From positions 1 through 51,508 of the forward strand of contig CANFHO010000005.1 of the NCBI GenBank assembly GCA_947447005.1: a stretch of DNA of 51,508 nucleotides. The letters are read 5' to 3'. A program made the position numbers and the translations under genes. Below are positions 18,584 through 27,369 of this stretch, piece by piece. A model generated the notes under the pieces. It was given only the letters and a program-made list of their open reading frames with translations, did not search any database and had not been told where the DNA came from. The stretch comes from Chitinophagaceae bacterium. GTDB lineage: Bacteria > Bacteroidota > Bacteroidia > Chitinophagales > Chitinophagaceae. Numbering within the stretch: position 1 is the stretch's first letter; the number at the start of each line of letters is the position of its first letter.

Positions 18584-19570
18584 TTAAAATCTGATGATGG
18601 GACATTTGACATCACCACCTTTTCTATAAATGTAGTCTTCGTTTTCTCCGCCCAATCTGATGGTGAGTTTAACGTTTGAAGAATAGTATGCATCGTTATT
18701 GGTTGCAGTTCCCCGAATGGAGCCAGCACCTAAGAATGGCCTATAGTTTCCACCGTTTGCGAATGCTGCTTTGTTTGCCATTTGAATGGCTACTTCAGCA
18801 GTTGGATTGTTTTGGCCGAAGTAATTATAAAAATCCTGGTTAGAAATATAGGTTGTACTTACATCATCAATATAATCCGTAAATGTTTTTCTGTTTACTA
18901 TTTCAAAAGACACAGCAAGATTTTGGTTGATAAAATATTTTACACCAACTCCATATGGAATATTCAATTGTGTAAGACTGTATTCTTTTTTGTTTGGATA
19001 TTGAGGCATTCCTTGACCTTCAGTTCTGAGAGGTTTTAAATCAACCCATGTTTTTGAACCATCCTTGTTTATATATTGTGCCTGTGGATTAAAATGAAAT
19101 ACTCCAATTCCAAGTACGCCATACGGACGAATCTTATGCATTACATCTTCAGGTTCATATTCAAACAATGCAGTAGGAAAAATTTCAGCAGCAAGATATG
19201 CTTCGGTGATTGGAGAACGGAAGTGTTGATTTCTGGCTTTTCTTGCTTCTTCATATCCTCCATTACCTTGAATCAGACTATCGGCACCTTCCACTTTACC
19301 TACATTGATCGCCAACCTGAAGTTGATGAATTCTGAAGGCCTGTATCCTATATACATACCAGTCATGAATCTCGTAAGAGACACCATATTATCTTTCAGA
19401 AAAGTGGCACCTTTCCCTGAATTACCTCCGAGGTCACCTAAGAAATTAGATGGACCATAGGTAAAACCATATTCTAAATTTGATTGGGCTTGCGTTTTGC
19501 CTGTCAGCAAGAAAAAGGACAGAACAAGCAGGCACAGGGCCTTTAGCACGCGGTTAAGCATGGTTTTCAT
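18584..19570 (-). CDS. DUF6089/PorG-like outer-membrane beta-barrel protein, paralogue A
   Basis: The 328-residue protein has a signal peptide (ending KTQAQ, about residue 29), then many alternating beta strands and a terminal Phe, as in outer-membrane barrels. Family-type stretches are YGFTYGPSNFLGDLGG, MYIGYRPSEFINFRLA, GVLGIGVFHFNP and LKPLRTEGQGMP. DUF6089 includes PorG, a periplasm-facing T9SS component, but a PorG function is inferred, not shown. Paralogue B lies at 22362-23363 on the same strand, on the other side of elaA and recG, and shares LKPLRTEGQGMP and DYxDDVST exactly. The ATG at 19570 follows a short heptad array and a palindrome. Confidence 0.75.
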   Translation of the reverse strand: MKTMLNRVLKALCLLVLSFFLLTGKTQAQSNLEYGFTYGPSNFLGDLGGNSGKGATFLKDNMVSLTRFMTGMYIGYRPSEFINFRLAINVGKVEGADSLIQGNGGYEEARKARNQHFRSPITEAYLAAEIFPTALFEYEPEDVMHKIRPYGVLGIGVFHFNPQAQYINKDGSKTWVDLKPLRTEGQGMPQYPNKKEYSLTQLNIPYGVGVKYFINQNLAVSFEIVNRKTFTDYIDDVSTTYISNQDFYNYFGQNNPTAEVAIQMANKAAFANGGNYRPFLGAGSIRGTATNNDAYYSSNVKLTIRLGGENEDYIYRKGGDVKCPIIRF

Positions 19571-19576
19571 AATACG

Positions 19577-19597
19577 GGATTTAGGATTTTGGATTCG
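19577..19597. repeat. Short heptad array upstream of PorG-like gene A
   Basis: Three units GGATTTA, GGATTTT, GGATTCG lie in register just upstream of the start codon of the minus-strand gene. It is the shortest array of the family in this window and could be chance. Confidence 0.45.
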
Positions 19598-19617
19598 ATA
19601 CAGGGTTATAACGGAGC

Positions 19618-19640
19618 TTTAACAAAAATATTTTGTTAAA
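19618..19640. promoter_or_regulatory. Palindrome with embedded -7-like box upstream of PorG-like gene A
   Basis: TTTAACAAAA and TTTTGTTAAA are perfect 10-bp arms separated by 3 bp. The minus strand within it reads TATTTTTG, a match to the TAnnTTTG -7 box directed at the PorG-like gene. It could be an operator over a promoter, or simply an A/T palindrome. Confidence 0.4.
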
Positions 19641-19691
19641 ATCAGTTGATCTTTAAAATTGAAGGCAATAAGGCGTGTTTGGTACGTATTT

Positions 19692-20147
19692 CTACGCCTT
19701 TCTGATCATTTTGATATGTTCGATTTCATCTTCCAGGTAAATATCGCTGCATTGCTCAAAGCCCAATTCTTCATAAAAACGTTTCAAATAAAGTTGGGCT
19801 CCGATTTTGATGGGTTGATTCCCATATAATAGATTGGTTGCTTCAATGGCTTTTTGCATGAGTGCTTTTCCTGCGCCCTTTCCTCTATATGAGGGGGATC
19901 CAACTACACGTCCAATGGATACCTCACCATAAGCAAGACCTGGGGGCAGTATCCGAACAGAAACCAGCAGCTGGTTATTGATTCTTCCCTGCAGATGATG
20001 ACATTGTTGGTCTAAATTATCCATATCCAGAAAAACACAGTTTTGTTCAACTACAAAAACTTCACTTCTCAATCGCAGTATATCGTACAGCTCAGCATTG
20101 CTGAGTTCCTCAAATTTCTTCAGACTCCAAACGATATTTTCTGCCAT
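19692..20147 (-). CDS. elaA: ElaA-family GNAT N-acetyltransferase
   Basis: The 151-residue protein has the ElaA N-terminal signature FEELSNAELYDILRLRSEVFVVEQNCVFLDMDNLD and the GNAT acetyl-CoA loop VVGSPSYRGKGAGKALM (motif A, R/Q-x-x-G-x-G). It would transfer an acetyl group from acetyl-CoA to an unknown amine. It is divergent from recG; its start codon lies inside the open frame upstream of recG, so the two share a compact promoter region. Confidence 0.88.
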   Translation of the reverse strand: MAENIVWSLKKFEELSNAELYDILRLRSEVFVVEQNCVFLDMDNLDQQCHHLQGRINNQLLVSVRILPPGLAYGEVSIGRVVGSPSYRGKGAGKALMQKAIEATNLLYGNQPIKIGAQLYLKRFYEELGFEQCSDIYLEDEIEHIKMIRKA

Positions 20148-20196
20148 GCGGATGTTTTATAAACACAAAAATAATGCTTTATTCACGCTGAATGAT

Positions 20197-22365
20197 ATGA
20201 TGAAACATGAAGATGGAATTGTATCACACCAACTGAAAGTATTAATTTTGGAAAAAAGCAATCTGAGCGCACTCTTATCAAATCCAATCGAATATCTAAA
20301 AGGGGTAGGACCCCTTCGGGCAGATATGCTCAAAAAGGAATTGGAAATCTTTACTTTCGGAGATTTGCTTTTTCATTTTCCATACAGACATTTGGATAGG
20401 ACCAAAGTGCAGATGATTGGTCAGATTACCCCACAGATGGATCAGGTGCAGGTGAGGGGTATTCTTATTCATATGGAAATTGTTGGAGAGCGAAGGTCTA
20501 AGCGATTGGTAGCTCAATTGAGAGATAGAACTGGTATTATTGAACTGACTTGGTTTCAAGGTATCACCTGGGTACAAAAAGCATTGAATCTGGGTGCGGA
20601 ATATCTTGTTTTTGGCAAGTTGGGTTTTTTTCTAGGGAAACCACAGATTACTCATCCAGAATTAGAACCCGTTCAGGTTGAAAATGCAACGGGGAAGGAA
20701 TTTCTGGAGCCAGTATATCCTGTTACAGAAAAATTGAAAGCGCGGGGATTGAATGGAAGAGCTATTGGAAAACTTACCCAACAACTTTTTCTTTTATTGA
20801 GTGAAAAAGATTTTCCTGAAAATCTTCCGCCCGCAATTGTATCAAGTGAAAAATTTATGTCGCGTTGGGATGCGCTTCGAAATATCCATTTCCCTCCAAC
20901 AAGCATGCACAAGGATGAAGCCATGGTGAGGATTAAGTTTGAAGAGTTTTTTGTGGCTCAATTGCGTTTGGGAATGCTAAGGTCTGCCCGTCATAGATTT
21001 TCGCATGGGGTCGTGTTTTCAAAAGTGGGAGATTACTTTAATCAATTTTATCATGAGCATCTGCCGTTTGAATTAACCAATGCACAGAAACGGGTATTAA
21101 AAGAAATTCGTGTGGATATGGGAACTGGAAAGCAGATGAACAGATTGCTTCAAGGGGATGTAGGTAGTGGTAAAACAGTCGTTGCATTGATGTCTATGCT
21201 GATTGCCATCGACAATGGTTATCAGGCTTGCCTCATGGCTCCTACAGAAATATTGGCCCGACAACATTATGATAACTTTTCATCTTTGTTGGCCCCATTG
21301 GAATTGAAGGTTGAAATTCTAACAGGTTCAACCAAGGCTGCTGAAAAAAGAAGAATACTGGAATCCATCAAAACAGGTGTTTGTAAAGTGATTATAGGAA
21401 CACATGCGTTGATTGAAGAAACAGTGCAGTTTGAAAAATTGGGATTAGCCGTTATTGATGAACAGCATAAGTTTGGTGTTGCTCAAAGAGCAAAACTGTG
21501 GCAGAAAAGTACAATTCCTCCACATGTATTGGTTATGACTGCAACACCCATTCCCCGAACACTTGCCATGACAGCATATGGAGATCTTGATTATAGTGTG
21601 ATTGATGAATTACCTCCAGGTAGAAAGCCTATTCATACAGTTCATAGATTGGATGATGCGAGACCTCAGGTGATGGATTTTATCAAAACAGAAATTGCAT
21701 CAGGGCGACAAATTTATTTTATTTTTCCTTTGATAGAAGAAAGTGAAAAATTGCAGTATGAGGATCTGATGCAGGGTTATGAAAATGTAAAAGCCTGGTT
21801 TCCTGAACCTCAATATTGGATAAGCATGGTACATGGAAGAATGAATGCAGATCAGAAAGAAGTAAACATGCAACGATTCGTTCGAAATGATACTCAGATC
21901 ATGGTGGGTACAACTGTCATAGAAGTTGGTGTTAATGTTCCAAATGCTTCCGTAATGGTAATTGAGAGTGCCGAAAAATTTGGACTGAGCCAGTTACATC
22001 AGCTGCGTGGCAGGGTGGGCAGGGGCAGTGAAAAAAGTTATTGCATTCTCTTGTCGGGAAGCAAGGTTGGTAGAGAAGCGAAAGACAGATTGTCTGTGAT
22101 GTGTGCTACAAATGATGGATTCAAAATTGCTGAAAAGGATCTCGAATTGAGAGGCCCAGGAGATATACAAGGTACCCGTCAAAGCGGAGTTATGAATTTC
22201 AGGTTAGCCAATATTGTTGAGGATAGGGGAATATTGGAAAAAGCCAAATCATGTGTTGATGTCATATTGAAAGAAGACCCTGATCTTACCAGTCCATCTC
22301 ATTCCATGTTGAAAAACTTTCTAAAAGAGGACCAGGCGAAAAACGCCTGGGGAAAGATTTCTTAA
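20197..22365 (+). CDS. recG: ATP-dependent DNA helicase RecG
   Basis: RecG remodels stalled replication forks and branched DNA. Seen are the wedge start IEYLKGVGPLRADMLKKEL, helicase motif I GDVGSGKT, MAPTEILARQH, DEQHKFGV (motif II), MTATPIPRTLA (motif III), VGVNVPNASVMVIE and QLRGRVGRG (motif VI), and the TRQSG end region. The start is uncertain: the frame is open back to 20098. ATG 20197 is chosen; ATG 20146 or 20152 (overlapping elaA) and TTG 20248, which gives the most typical length (about 705 residues), are alternatives. The stop codon overlaps that of the convergent gene at 22362. Confidence 0.95.
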   Translation: MMKHEDGIVSHQLKVLILEKSNLSALLSNPIEYLKGVGPLRADMLKKELEIFTFGDLLFHFPYRHLDRTKVQMIGQITPQMDQVQVRGILIHMEIVGERRSKRLVAQLRDRTGIIELTWFQGITWVQKALNLGAEYLVFGKLGFFLGKPQITHPELEPVQVENATGKEFLEPVYPVTEKLKARGLNGRAIGKLTQQLFLLLSEKDFPENLPPAIVSSEKFMSRWDALRNIHFPPTSMHKDEAMVRIKFEEFFVAQLRLGMLRSARHRFSHGVVFSKVGDYFNQFYHEHLPFELTNAQKRVLKEIRVDMGTGKQMNRLLQGDVGSGKTVVALMSMLIAIDNGYQACLMAPTEILARQHYDNFSSLLAPLELKVEILTGSTKAAEKRRILESIKTGVCKVIIGTHALIEETVQFEKLGLAVIDEQHKFGVAQRAKLWQKSTIPPHVLVMTATPIPRTLAMTAYGDLDYSVIDELPPGRKPIHTVHRLDDARPQVMDFIKTEIASGRQIYFIFPLIEESEKLQYEDLMQGYENVKAWFPEPQYWISMVHGRMNADQKEVNMQRFVRNDTQIMVGTTVIEVGVNVPNASVMVIESAEKFGLSQLHQLRGRVGRGSEKSYCILLSGSKVGREAKDRLSVMCATNDGFKIAEKDLELRGPGDIQGTRQSGVMNFRLANIVEDRGILEKAKSCVDVILKEDPDLTSPSHSMLKNFLKEDQAKNAWGKIS

Positions 22366-23363
22366 AAATATCTGGAAACATTTTTCGGACAAGCCGGAGA
22401 TGCACTTCTTGTTCTTATTAAATTTTCACTTCCTTCATTTTTACCAAATCGATAAACAATTTTAATGGATGTTGTGAAATAGCTGTCATTGTATTTTGGT
22501 GAGCCCCTTAATCCATTGATACCATAACCATTTACATATGCACCGCCATTTTTATAGGTTGGAAAATTAGCAAGTTGTTTTGCCATTTGCGCCATCTCAG
22601 TACCTGCACCAAAATAGGTATCAAAATCAGCATTGTCGATATACTTTGTGCTTACATCATCCATGTAATCTGTTTTTGTAAATCGATTTGTTATTTCAAT
22701 GGATATACTTGTTCTTTGATTTACAAAGTATTTTATTCCCAGTCCGATTGGAGTTGATCTTTGATTTAAACTATATTCTTTTCGATCAGGATGAGTGGGC
22801 ATCCCCTGTCCCTCTGTTCGCAGTGGTTTAAGGGCTACCCATTTTTCTGAACCATATTGATTGAGATATATGCCTTTGGGATTAAAATGGAATCCAGCAA
22901 CTCCAATGGTAATATATGGGCGTAATTTTCCAGCAACATCAAGGGGGGATCTATCAAATAAAACTGTTGGATATATTTCACTGGTTAAAGCCAACTCTGC
23001 AATGATGGATTTGAAATGAATATTCCTGGTTTTTCTGGCTTGTGATGAAGGATCGTCGCCATGAAGCAAGGCATCTGAAGCTTCAATTGATCCAATTGTT
23101 GCAGAAGTTCTTAGCGTGATAAATTCAAAAGGTCTGTAGCCAAGATACAAACTACCAGTTATTTTTGATTTGGAGGCATTGTTCAGATATGCAGAAAACC
23201 CAGAACCATTTACGCTTCCAACATCCCCATCATATTTCATTGAACCAATAGAGAATCCATATTCATAAGGAAGTTGGGCTTTCATCTTTGAAAATGAAAA
23301 TAACAGGATTCCCAAAAATGAAATTGATTTTATGCCTTGGCATAAATGACTATTCTTTGACAT
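22362..23363 (-). CDS. DUF6089/PorG-like outer-membrane beta-barrel protein, paralogue B
   Basis: The start is set at the ATG at 23363; the longer frame needs an ATT start. The 333-residue protein has a signal peptide (to about KMKAQ, residue 30), barrel-like strands and a terminal Phe. It matches paralogue A over its length: YGFSIGSMKYDGD, LYLGYRPFEFITLR, GVAGFHFNP, LKPLRTEGQGMP, YMDDVSTKYI. The pair is a probable duplication now separated by elaA and recG. Its 3' end overlaps the recG stop by 4 bp. A link to T9SS is plausible because a T9SS cargo gene lies just upstream, divergently transcribed. Confidence 0.75.
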   Translation of the reverse strand: MSKNSHLCQGIKSISFLGILLFSFSKMKAQLPYEYGFSIGSMKYDGDVGSVNGSGFSAYLNNASKSKITGSLYLGYRPFEFITLRTSATIGSIEASDALLHGDDPSSQARKTRNIHFKSIIAELALTSEIYPTVLFDRSPLDVAGKLRPYITIGVAGFHFNPKGIYLNQYGSEKWVALKPLRTEGQGMPTHPDRKEYSLNQRSTPIGLGIKYFVNQRTSISIEITNRFTKTDYMDDVSTKYIDNADFDTYFGAGTEMAQMAKQLANFPTYKNGGAYVNGYGINGLRGSPKYNDSYFTTSIKIVYRFGKNEGSENLIRTRSASPACPKNVSRYF

Positions 23364-23641
23364 AAGGGTACGGGTTTGAGATGACTTAAAAATCAATGGT
23401 TATTAACACCTTTTGAGATGTAAATCTTACTTCAAAGTTTACTAAAAAACACCAAAAAATGAATATAATTCAAATTTAGGTGACAGATACAATGTTGTAT
23501 AGCTGTAATGCGTTGACTATCAGTCTCTAATGAGGTACATTTTTTTTGTTTTTTTTAGGAGGAATACTAAAACATGTTTAATCGAACATATTAACAAGGC
23601 GTATACATAATATATCTTACTTTAGTCTGCCATCCTGAATC

Positions 23642-26600
23642 ATGCAAAGGCACGTAATCATATTGCTTTTTTTTATAGGGCTGTTATACACAGAAAGTAT
23701 GCATGCGCAGTCTTATTATGCACTGGATTTTACTGAAAACAAAGGACAGTGGAAAGAAGATTTCAGTTATAAAACCACCATTGGAAATGGAACTGTTTTT
23801 ATACGATCTAACGGGATTACTGTTTTGAAAAATCATCCGGATGATCAGGCTTCATTTTTGGAATACACACATGCACATGGAGAGGTTTCACAGAATGGTT
23901 TGAACCGAGGTGATCAAATGGGAAATACCCCAGGTGAAAATATTGTGATTAGATCACATGCCTACACAATGAACTTTTTGGGTACTGATGCATCTTCACA
24001 ATTTGTATCTGAAAAGCCAACAGGCGAAGTTGCCAATTATTTTATTGGCGACGATAAAAAAACATGGAAAACAGATGTGAAAAGTTATGGAGCCGTGCTT
24101 CAAAAAGACCTTTACGCTGGAATTGATGTACGGTATTATTCCAATGGCGATAAACTTAAATATGATTTGATTGTCCATGCAGGATCTTCTCCCTCGAAAA
24201 TTGTCATGAAGTATGAAGGTGTTGATAAATTAAGTATGAAAGAAGGACAATTGATTATTAAGACCTCTGTGGGAGATGCAAAGGAATTGATTCCATATGC
24301 ATACCAGGTAATCAATGGACTAAAGAAAGAAGTGAAGTGTTCGTATGATCTTTTAGGTGATCAAGTAAGATTCAAGTTAATTGGATATGATTCACGTGCA
24401 GATCTGGTCATTGATCCTGTCTTGGTTTTTTCCACATATACTGGAAGTAAGAGCAGTAATTGGGGATATACAGCAGCACCCGGACCAGATGGAAGTTTAT
24501 ATGCCGGGGGAATTGTGTTTGCCACAGGATATCCAATAACATTGGGAGCTTTCCAAGCTACATTCAATGGCGGAACAGGTATCGGCACCATTCGTGGAAT
24601 TGATATTGGTCTTACCCGATTCAGCCCTGATGGCAAAAGCAGAATATTCTCTACATATTTGGGCGGAAGTGGAGATGAATTCCCTCATAGCATTTATGTT
24701 GATCCACAAGGCAATGCAGTTATTTTGGGAAGAACAACATCATCCAATTTTCCAGTAGTCAATGGTAATAAAGTAGGCGTGTTGGGTAACACGGATATAT
24801 TTGTTACAAAGTTATCTGCAGATGGAAAATCATTGATAGGAAGTGTTGTTGTTGGAGGATCAGGAGTGGATGGTGCTAATATTGATCCAAGTATCAGCCC
24901 TACAGGTAAATCTCTGTTATACAATTATGGCGACAATGCCAGAAGTGAAGTCATTTTGGATAAATCAAACAATATATACATCGCCTCTTGTACACAATCA
25001 AAAGATTTTCCCAAGCGCAATACAACTACAAATTATGGTAGTCTGCAAGATGGAGTTGTCATGAAATTCTCCCCGGATTTATCAACTATTTATTACAGTG
25101 CAATCATTGGAGGAAATGATGATGATGGGGCATTTGTACTTTCCTTAAATCCGCTGACAAATGATTTATACGTGGGCGGTGCAACTAAAAGTACCGATTT
25201 GCAGGGAAATAAAACCGGAGTGATCAGTGGATCTTTATTGGGTGGTATCGATGGGTTTGTTACAGTATTAAACAATGCTGGTGTTTTGCAAAAATCTACC
25301 TACCTGGGCACCTCACAAACAGATATCGTTTATGGTGTTCAATTTGATCAGAAAGGATTTCCATATATCATGGGAATCAGTTTGGGTTCATGGCCAGTGA
25401 AGAACGCATCCTTTAGTAATGCAGGGTCAAAACAATTTATTGCAAAGCTGAAGCCTGATTTATCTGATTTTGTTTATTCAACTGTATATGGAACAGCTGC
25501 ATTGGTTCCTAATATTTCACCTGTTGCATTTTTAGTGGATCGTTGTGAAAATGTCTATGTTTCTGGTTGGGGTGGAAGATTGAATTTATGTATGACAGGT
25601 TCCTTTGATCAAAAAACAGTGGGAACAACTGGGTTGCCTATTGTTGGTGGTCCTATTCAAAATTATACAGACAACAAGGATTTTTATTTCTTCGTTTTGC
25701 AAAAGGATGCAGCTGCTCAATTGTATGGATCATTTTTTGGTCAACAAGGTGGGGAAGGCGATCACGTGGATGGCGGTACATCAAGGTTTGATAGCAAAGG
25801 CGCCATATATCAGGCAGTGTGCTCCAATTGCGGCGGTTCAAATATATGTTCGCGTGACCCCATCAGACGTGCTATGATAATCACACCCGGTGTGGTTGCA
25901 CCTGTGAATGCGGCTCTTGGTTCTGGTACTGCAGGAGAATGTAATCTTGCCGCATTTAAAATCAATTTTGAATTTGAAGGTGTGAAGGCAGGAGCGCTTT
26001 CATCCATTGATGGAATCCCACATGATACATCTGGATGTTTCCCATTAAAAGTTGATTTTTCTGATACAGTGGATATTGGCAAATCGTATCAATGGGATTT
26101 TGGGGATGGCTCACCCATCTATAATGGAACGACTGCAGAAGTAAGTCATACCTACACAACTGCAGGTAACTTCAGAGCACGCTTGGTTTCTACAGATCCA
26201 ACCCGTTGTATTACAACGGATACTTCATACGTTACGATTCGTGTAAGAAAAGACAAGGCAATCATTTTGGCATCAGGTGCAAAATTGCCTCCTTGCCTAA
26301 GCCTTGCATACAGGTTCAATAATAATTCAGTTCCATCCACAGGAACAGTCTTTACAGATACTTCTTTTGTATGGGATTTTGGAGATAATTCACCGCTTGT
26401 TAAAATGGGTAAGCTGGGTGTTGATCATACATACCCTGCCGCAGGAACGTATAAGGTTAAACTTATTTTGAATGATACTACATTTTGCAATGCATTTGAT
26501 GTTTATCAATTCAATATTTCCATTTCTCCATTGGTGAAGGCTAATTTTTCAACACCTGGAGTTGGATGTAAACCACACCTGGCTGAGTTTAGCAATACAA

Positions 26601-27295
26601 GTGTTGCAGGGCAAACATTCATTTGGGATTTTGGCGATGGCTCTGCAAAATATACAGGTTCAAATCCTCCTGCTCATTTGTACAGTCAACTGGGTGATTA
26701 TACAGTTACCCTAATTGCCATCGATCCTGCAACTTGTAATGGGGCGGATACGTTGAAATATAATATTTCTGTGAAACCCAAACCAGTAGCAAGTTTCAGC
26801 GTTAGTCCCGACCCAGCACAGGAGAATACCCCAACTAAATTCACCAATGTATCCAGTGGGGCCAAAACATATGAATGGAATTTTGGGGATGATGATACTT
26901 CAAGTGCCATCACTCCAACACACTTGTATCAAAAAACAGGAAGTTTTAATGCATGTTTGGTGGCTATATCTGAATTCGGATGTACTGATACAACTTGTCA
27001 TCCTGTAGGTGCTATCATCAGTGATGTTGTTGATGTTCCCAATGCTTTCACACCGAACGGAGATGGAATCAATGATAAGGTGTATGTGAGAGGGTTTGGC
27101 ATCGCTCAGATGAATTTCAGGGTGTATAACCGATGGGGGCAACTCATGTTTGAGTCTGCAAGTCCATATTATGGCTGGGATGGAAAATTCAAGGGCGAGT
27201 TGCAACCCATGGATGTATATGCTTATACCTTGATTGTTGCATTTGGTGATGGCAGTACTGTGACGAAGAAAGGAGATATTACTTTAATTAGATGA
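23642..27295 (+). CDS. Large T9SS type B secreted protein: DUF7948-like, SBBP-type propeller, PKD repeats
   Basis: The 1217-residue protein has a signal peptide (1-22, ending MHAQ). Residues about 28-260 resemble the DUF7948 N-terminal domain (FTENKGQWKEDF start, LVIDPVLVFSTYTG end). Residues about 265-760 contain SBBP-like propeller repeats (FSTYLGGSGDE, STYLGTSQTD). Four PKD units follow (WDFGDGSP, WDFGDNSP, WDFGDGSA, WNFGDDDT). The end is a type B T9SS sorting domain: PNAFTPNGDGINDKVYVRG, FRVYNRWGQLMFES, WDGKFKGELQPMDVYAYTL. It is presumably secreted by T9SS and attached to or released from the cell surface as an adhesin or structural protein. A PorP/SprF partner gene follows at 27370. Confidence 0.92.
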   Translation: MQRHVIILLFFIGLLYTESMHAQSYYALDFTENKGQWKEDFSYKTTIGNGTVFIRSNGITVLKNHPDDQASFLEYTHAHGEVSQNGLNRGDQMGNTPGENIVIRSHAYTMNFLGTDASSQFVSEKPTGEVANYFIGDDKKTWKTDVKSYGAVLQKDLYAGIDVRYYSNGDKLKYDLIVHAGSSPSKIVMKYEGVDKLSMKEGQLIIKTSVGDAKELIPYAYQVINGLKKEVKCSYDLLGDQVRFKLIGYDSRADLVIDPVLVFSTYTGSKSSNWGYTAAPGPDGSLYAGGIVFATGYPITLGAFQATFNGGTGIGTIRGIDIGLTRFSPDGKSRIFSTYLGGSGDEFPHSIYVDPQGNAVILGRTTSSNFPVVNGNKVGVLGNTDIFVTKLSADGKSLIGSVVVGGSGVDGANIDPSISPTGKSLLYNYGDNARSEVILDKSNNIYIASCTQSKDFPKRNTTTNYGSLQDGVVMKFSPDLSTIYYSAIIGGNDDDGAFVLSLNPLTNDLYVGGATKSTDLQGNKTGVISGSLLGGIDGFVTVLNNAGVLQKSTYLGTSQTDIVYGVQFDQKGFPYIMGISLGSWPVKNASFSNAGSKQFIAKLKPDLSDFVYSTVYGTAALVPNISPVAFLVDRCENVYVSGWGGRLNLCMTGSFDQKTVGTTGLPIVGGPIQNYTDNKDFYFFVLQKDAAAQLYGSFFGQQGGEGDHVDGGTSRFDSKGAIYQAVCSNCGGSNICSRDPIRRAMIITPGVVAPVNAALGSGTAGECNLAAFKINFEFEGVKAGALSSIDGIPHDTSGCFPLKVDFSDTVDIGKSYQWDFGDGSPIYNGTTAEVSHTYTTAGNFRARLVSTDPTRCITTDTSYVTIRVRKDKAIILASGAKLPPCLSLAYRFNNNSVPSTGTVFTDTSFVWDFGDNSPLVKMGKLGVDHTYPAAGTYKVKLILNDTTFCNAFDVYQFNISISPLVKANFSTPGVGCKPHLAEFSNTSVAGQTFIWDFGDGSAKYTGSNPPAHLYSQLGDYTVTLIAIDPATCNGADTLKYNISVKPKPVASFSVSPDPAQENTPTKFTNVSSGAKTYEWNFGDDDTSSAITPTHLYQKTGSFNACLVAISEFGCTDTTCHPVGAIISDVVDVPNAFTPNGDGINDKVYVRGFGIAQMNFRVYNRWGQLMFESASPYYGWDGKFKGELQPMDVYAYTLIVAFGDGSTVTKKGDITLIR

Positions 27296-27297
27296 TA

Positions 27298-27329
27298 GGC
27301 AAAGAGGCAAGGAGGCAAGGAGGAGTGGA
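27298..27329 (+). repeat. Octad array between T9SS cargo gene and porP/sprF-like gene
   Basis: Four 8-bp units (GGCAAAGA, GGCAAGGA, GGCAAGGA, GGAGTGGA) start 2 bp after the cargo stop codon. The gap to the partner gene is only 74 bp, so the array sits inside a likely operon. There is no inverted arm. Confidence 0.8.
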
Positions 27330-27369
27330 AAATGAAATCAAGAAACTGAATTGAAAAGATTTAAATAGA

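Noticed and set aside
20243-20250. TAATTTTG as the recG promoter -7 box
   Set aside because: A transcript starting there would have no start codon before the essential wedge motif YLKGVGP, so it is probably chance inside the coding or leader region.
23397-23641. Non-coding RNA or regulatory element between PorG-like gene B and the cargo gene
   Set aside because: The 245-bp divergent gap has only A/T-rich DNA and an imperfect TACTTTAG near 23620; no stable hairpin or clear promoter could be supported.
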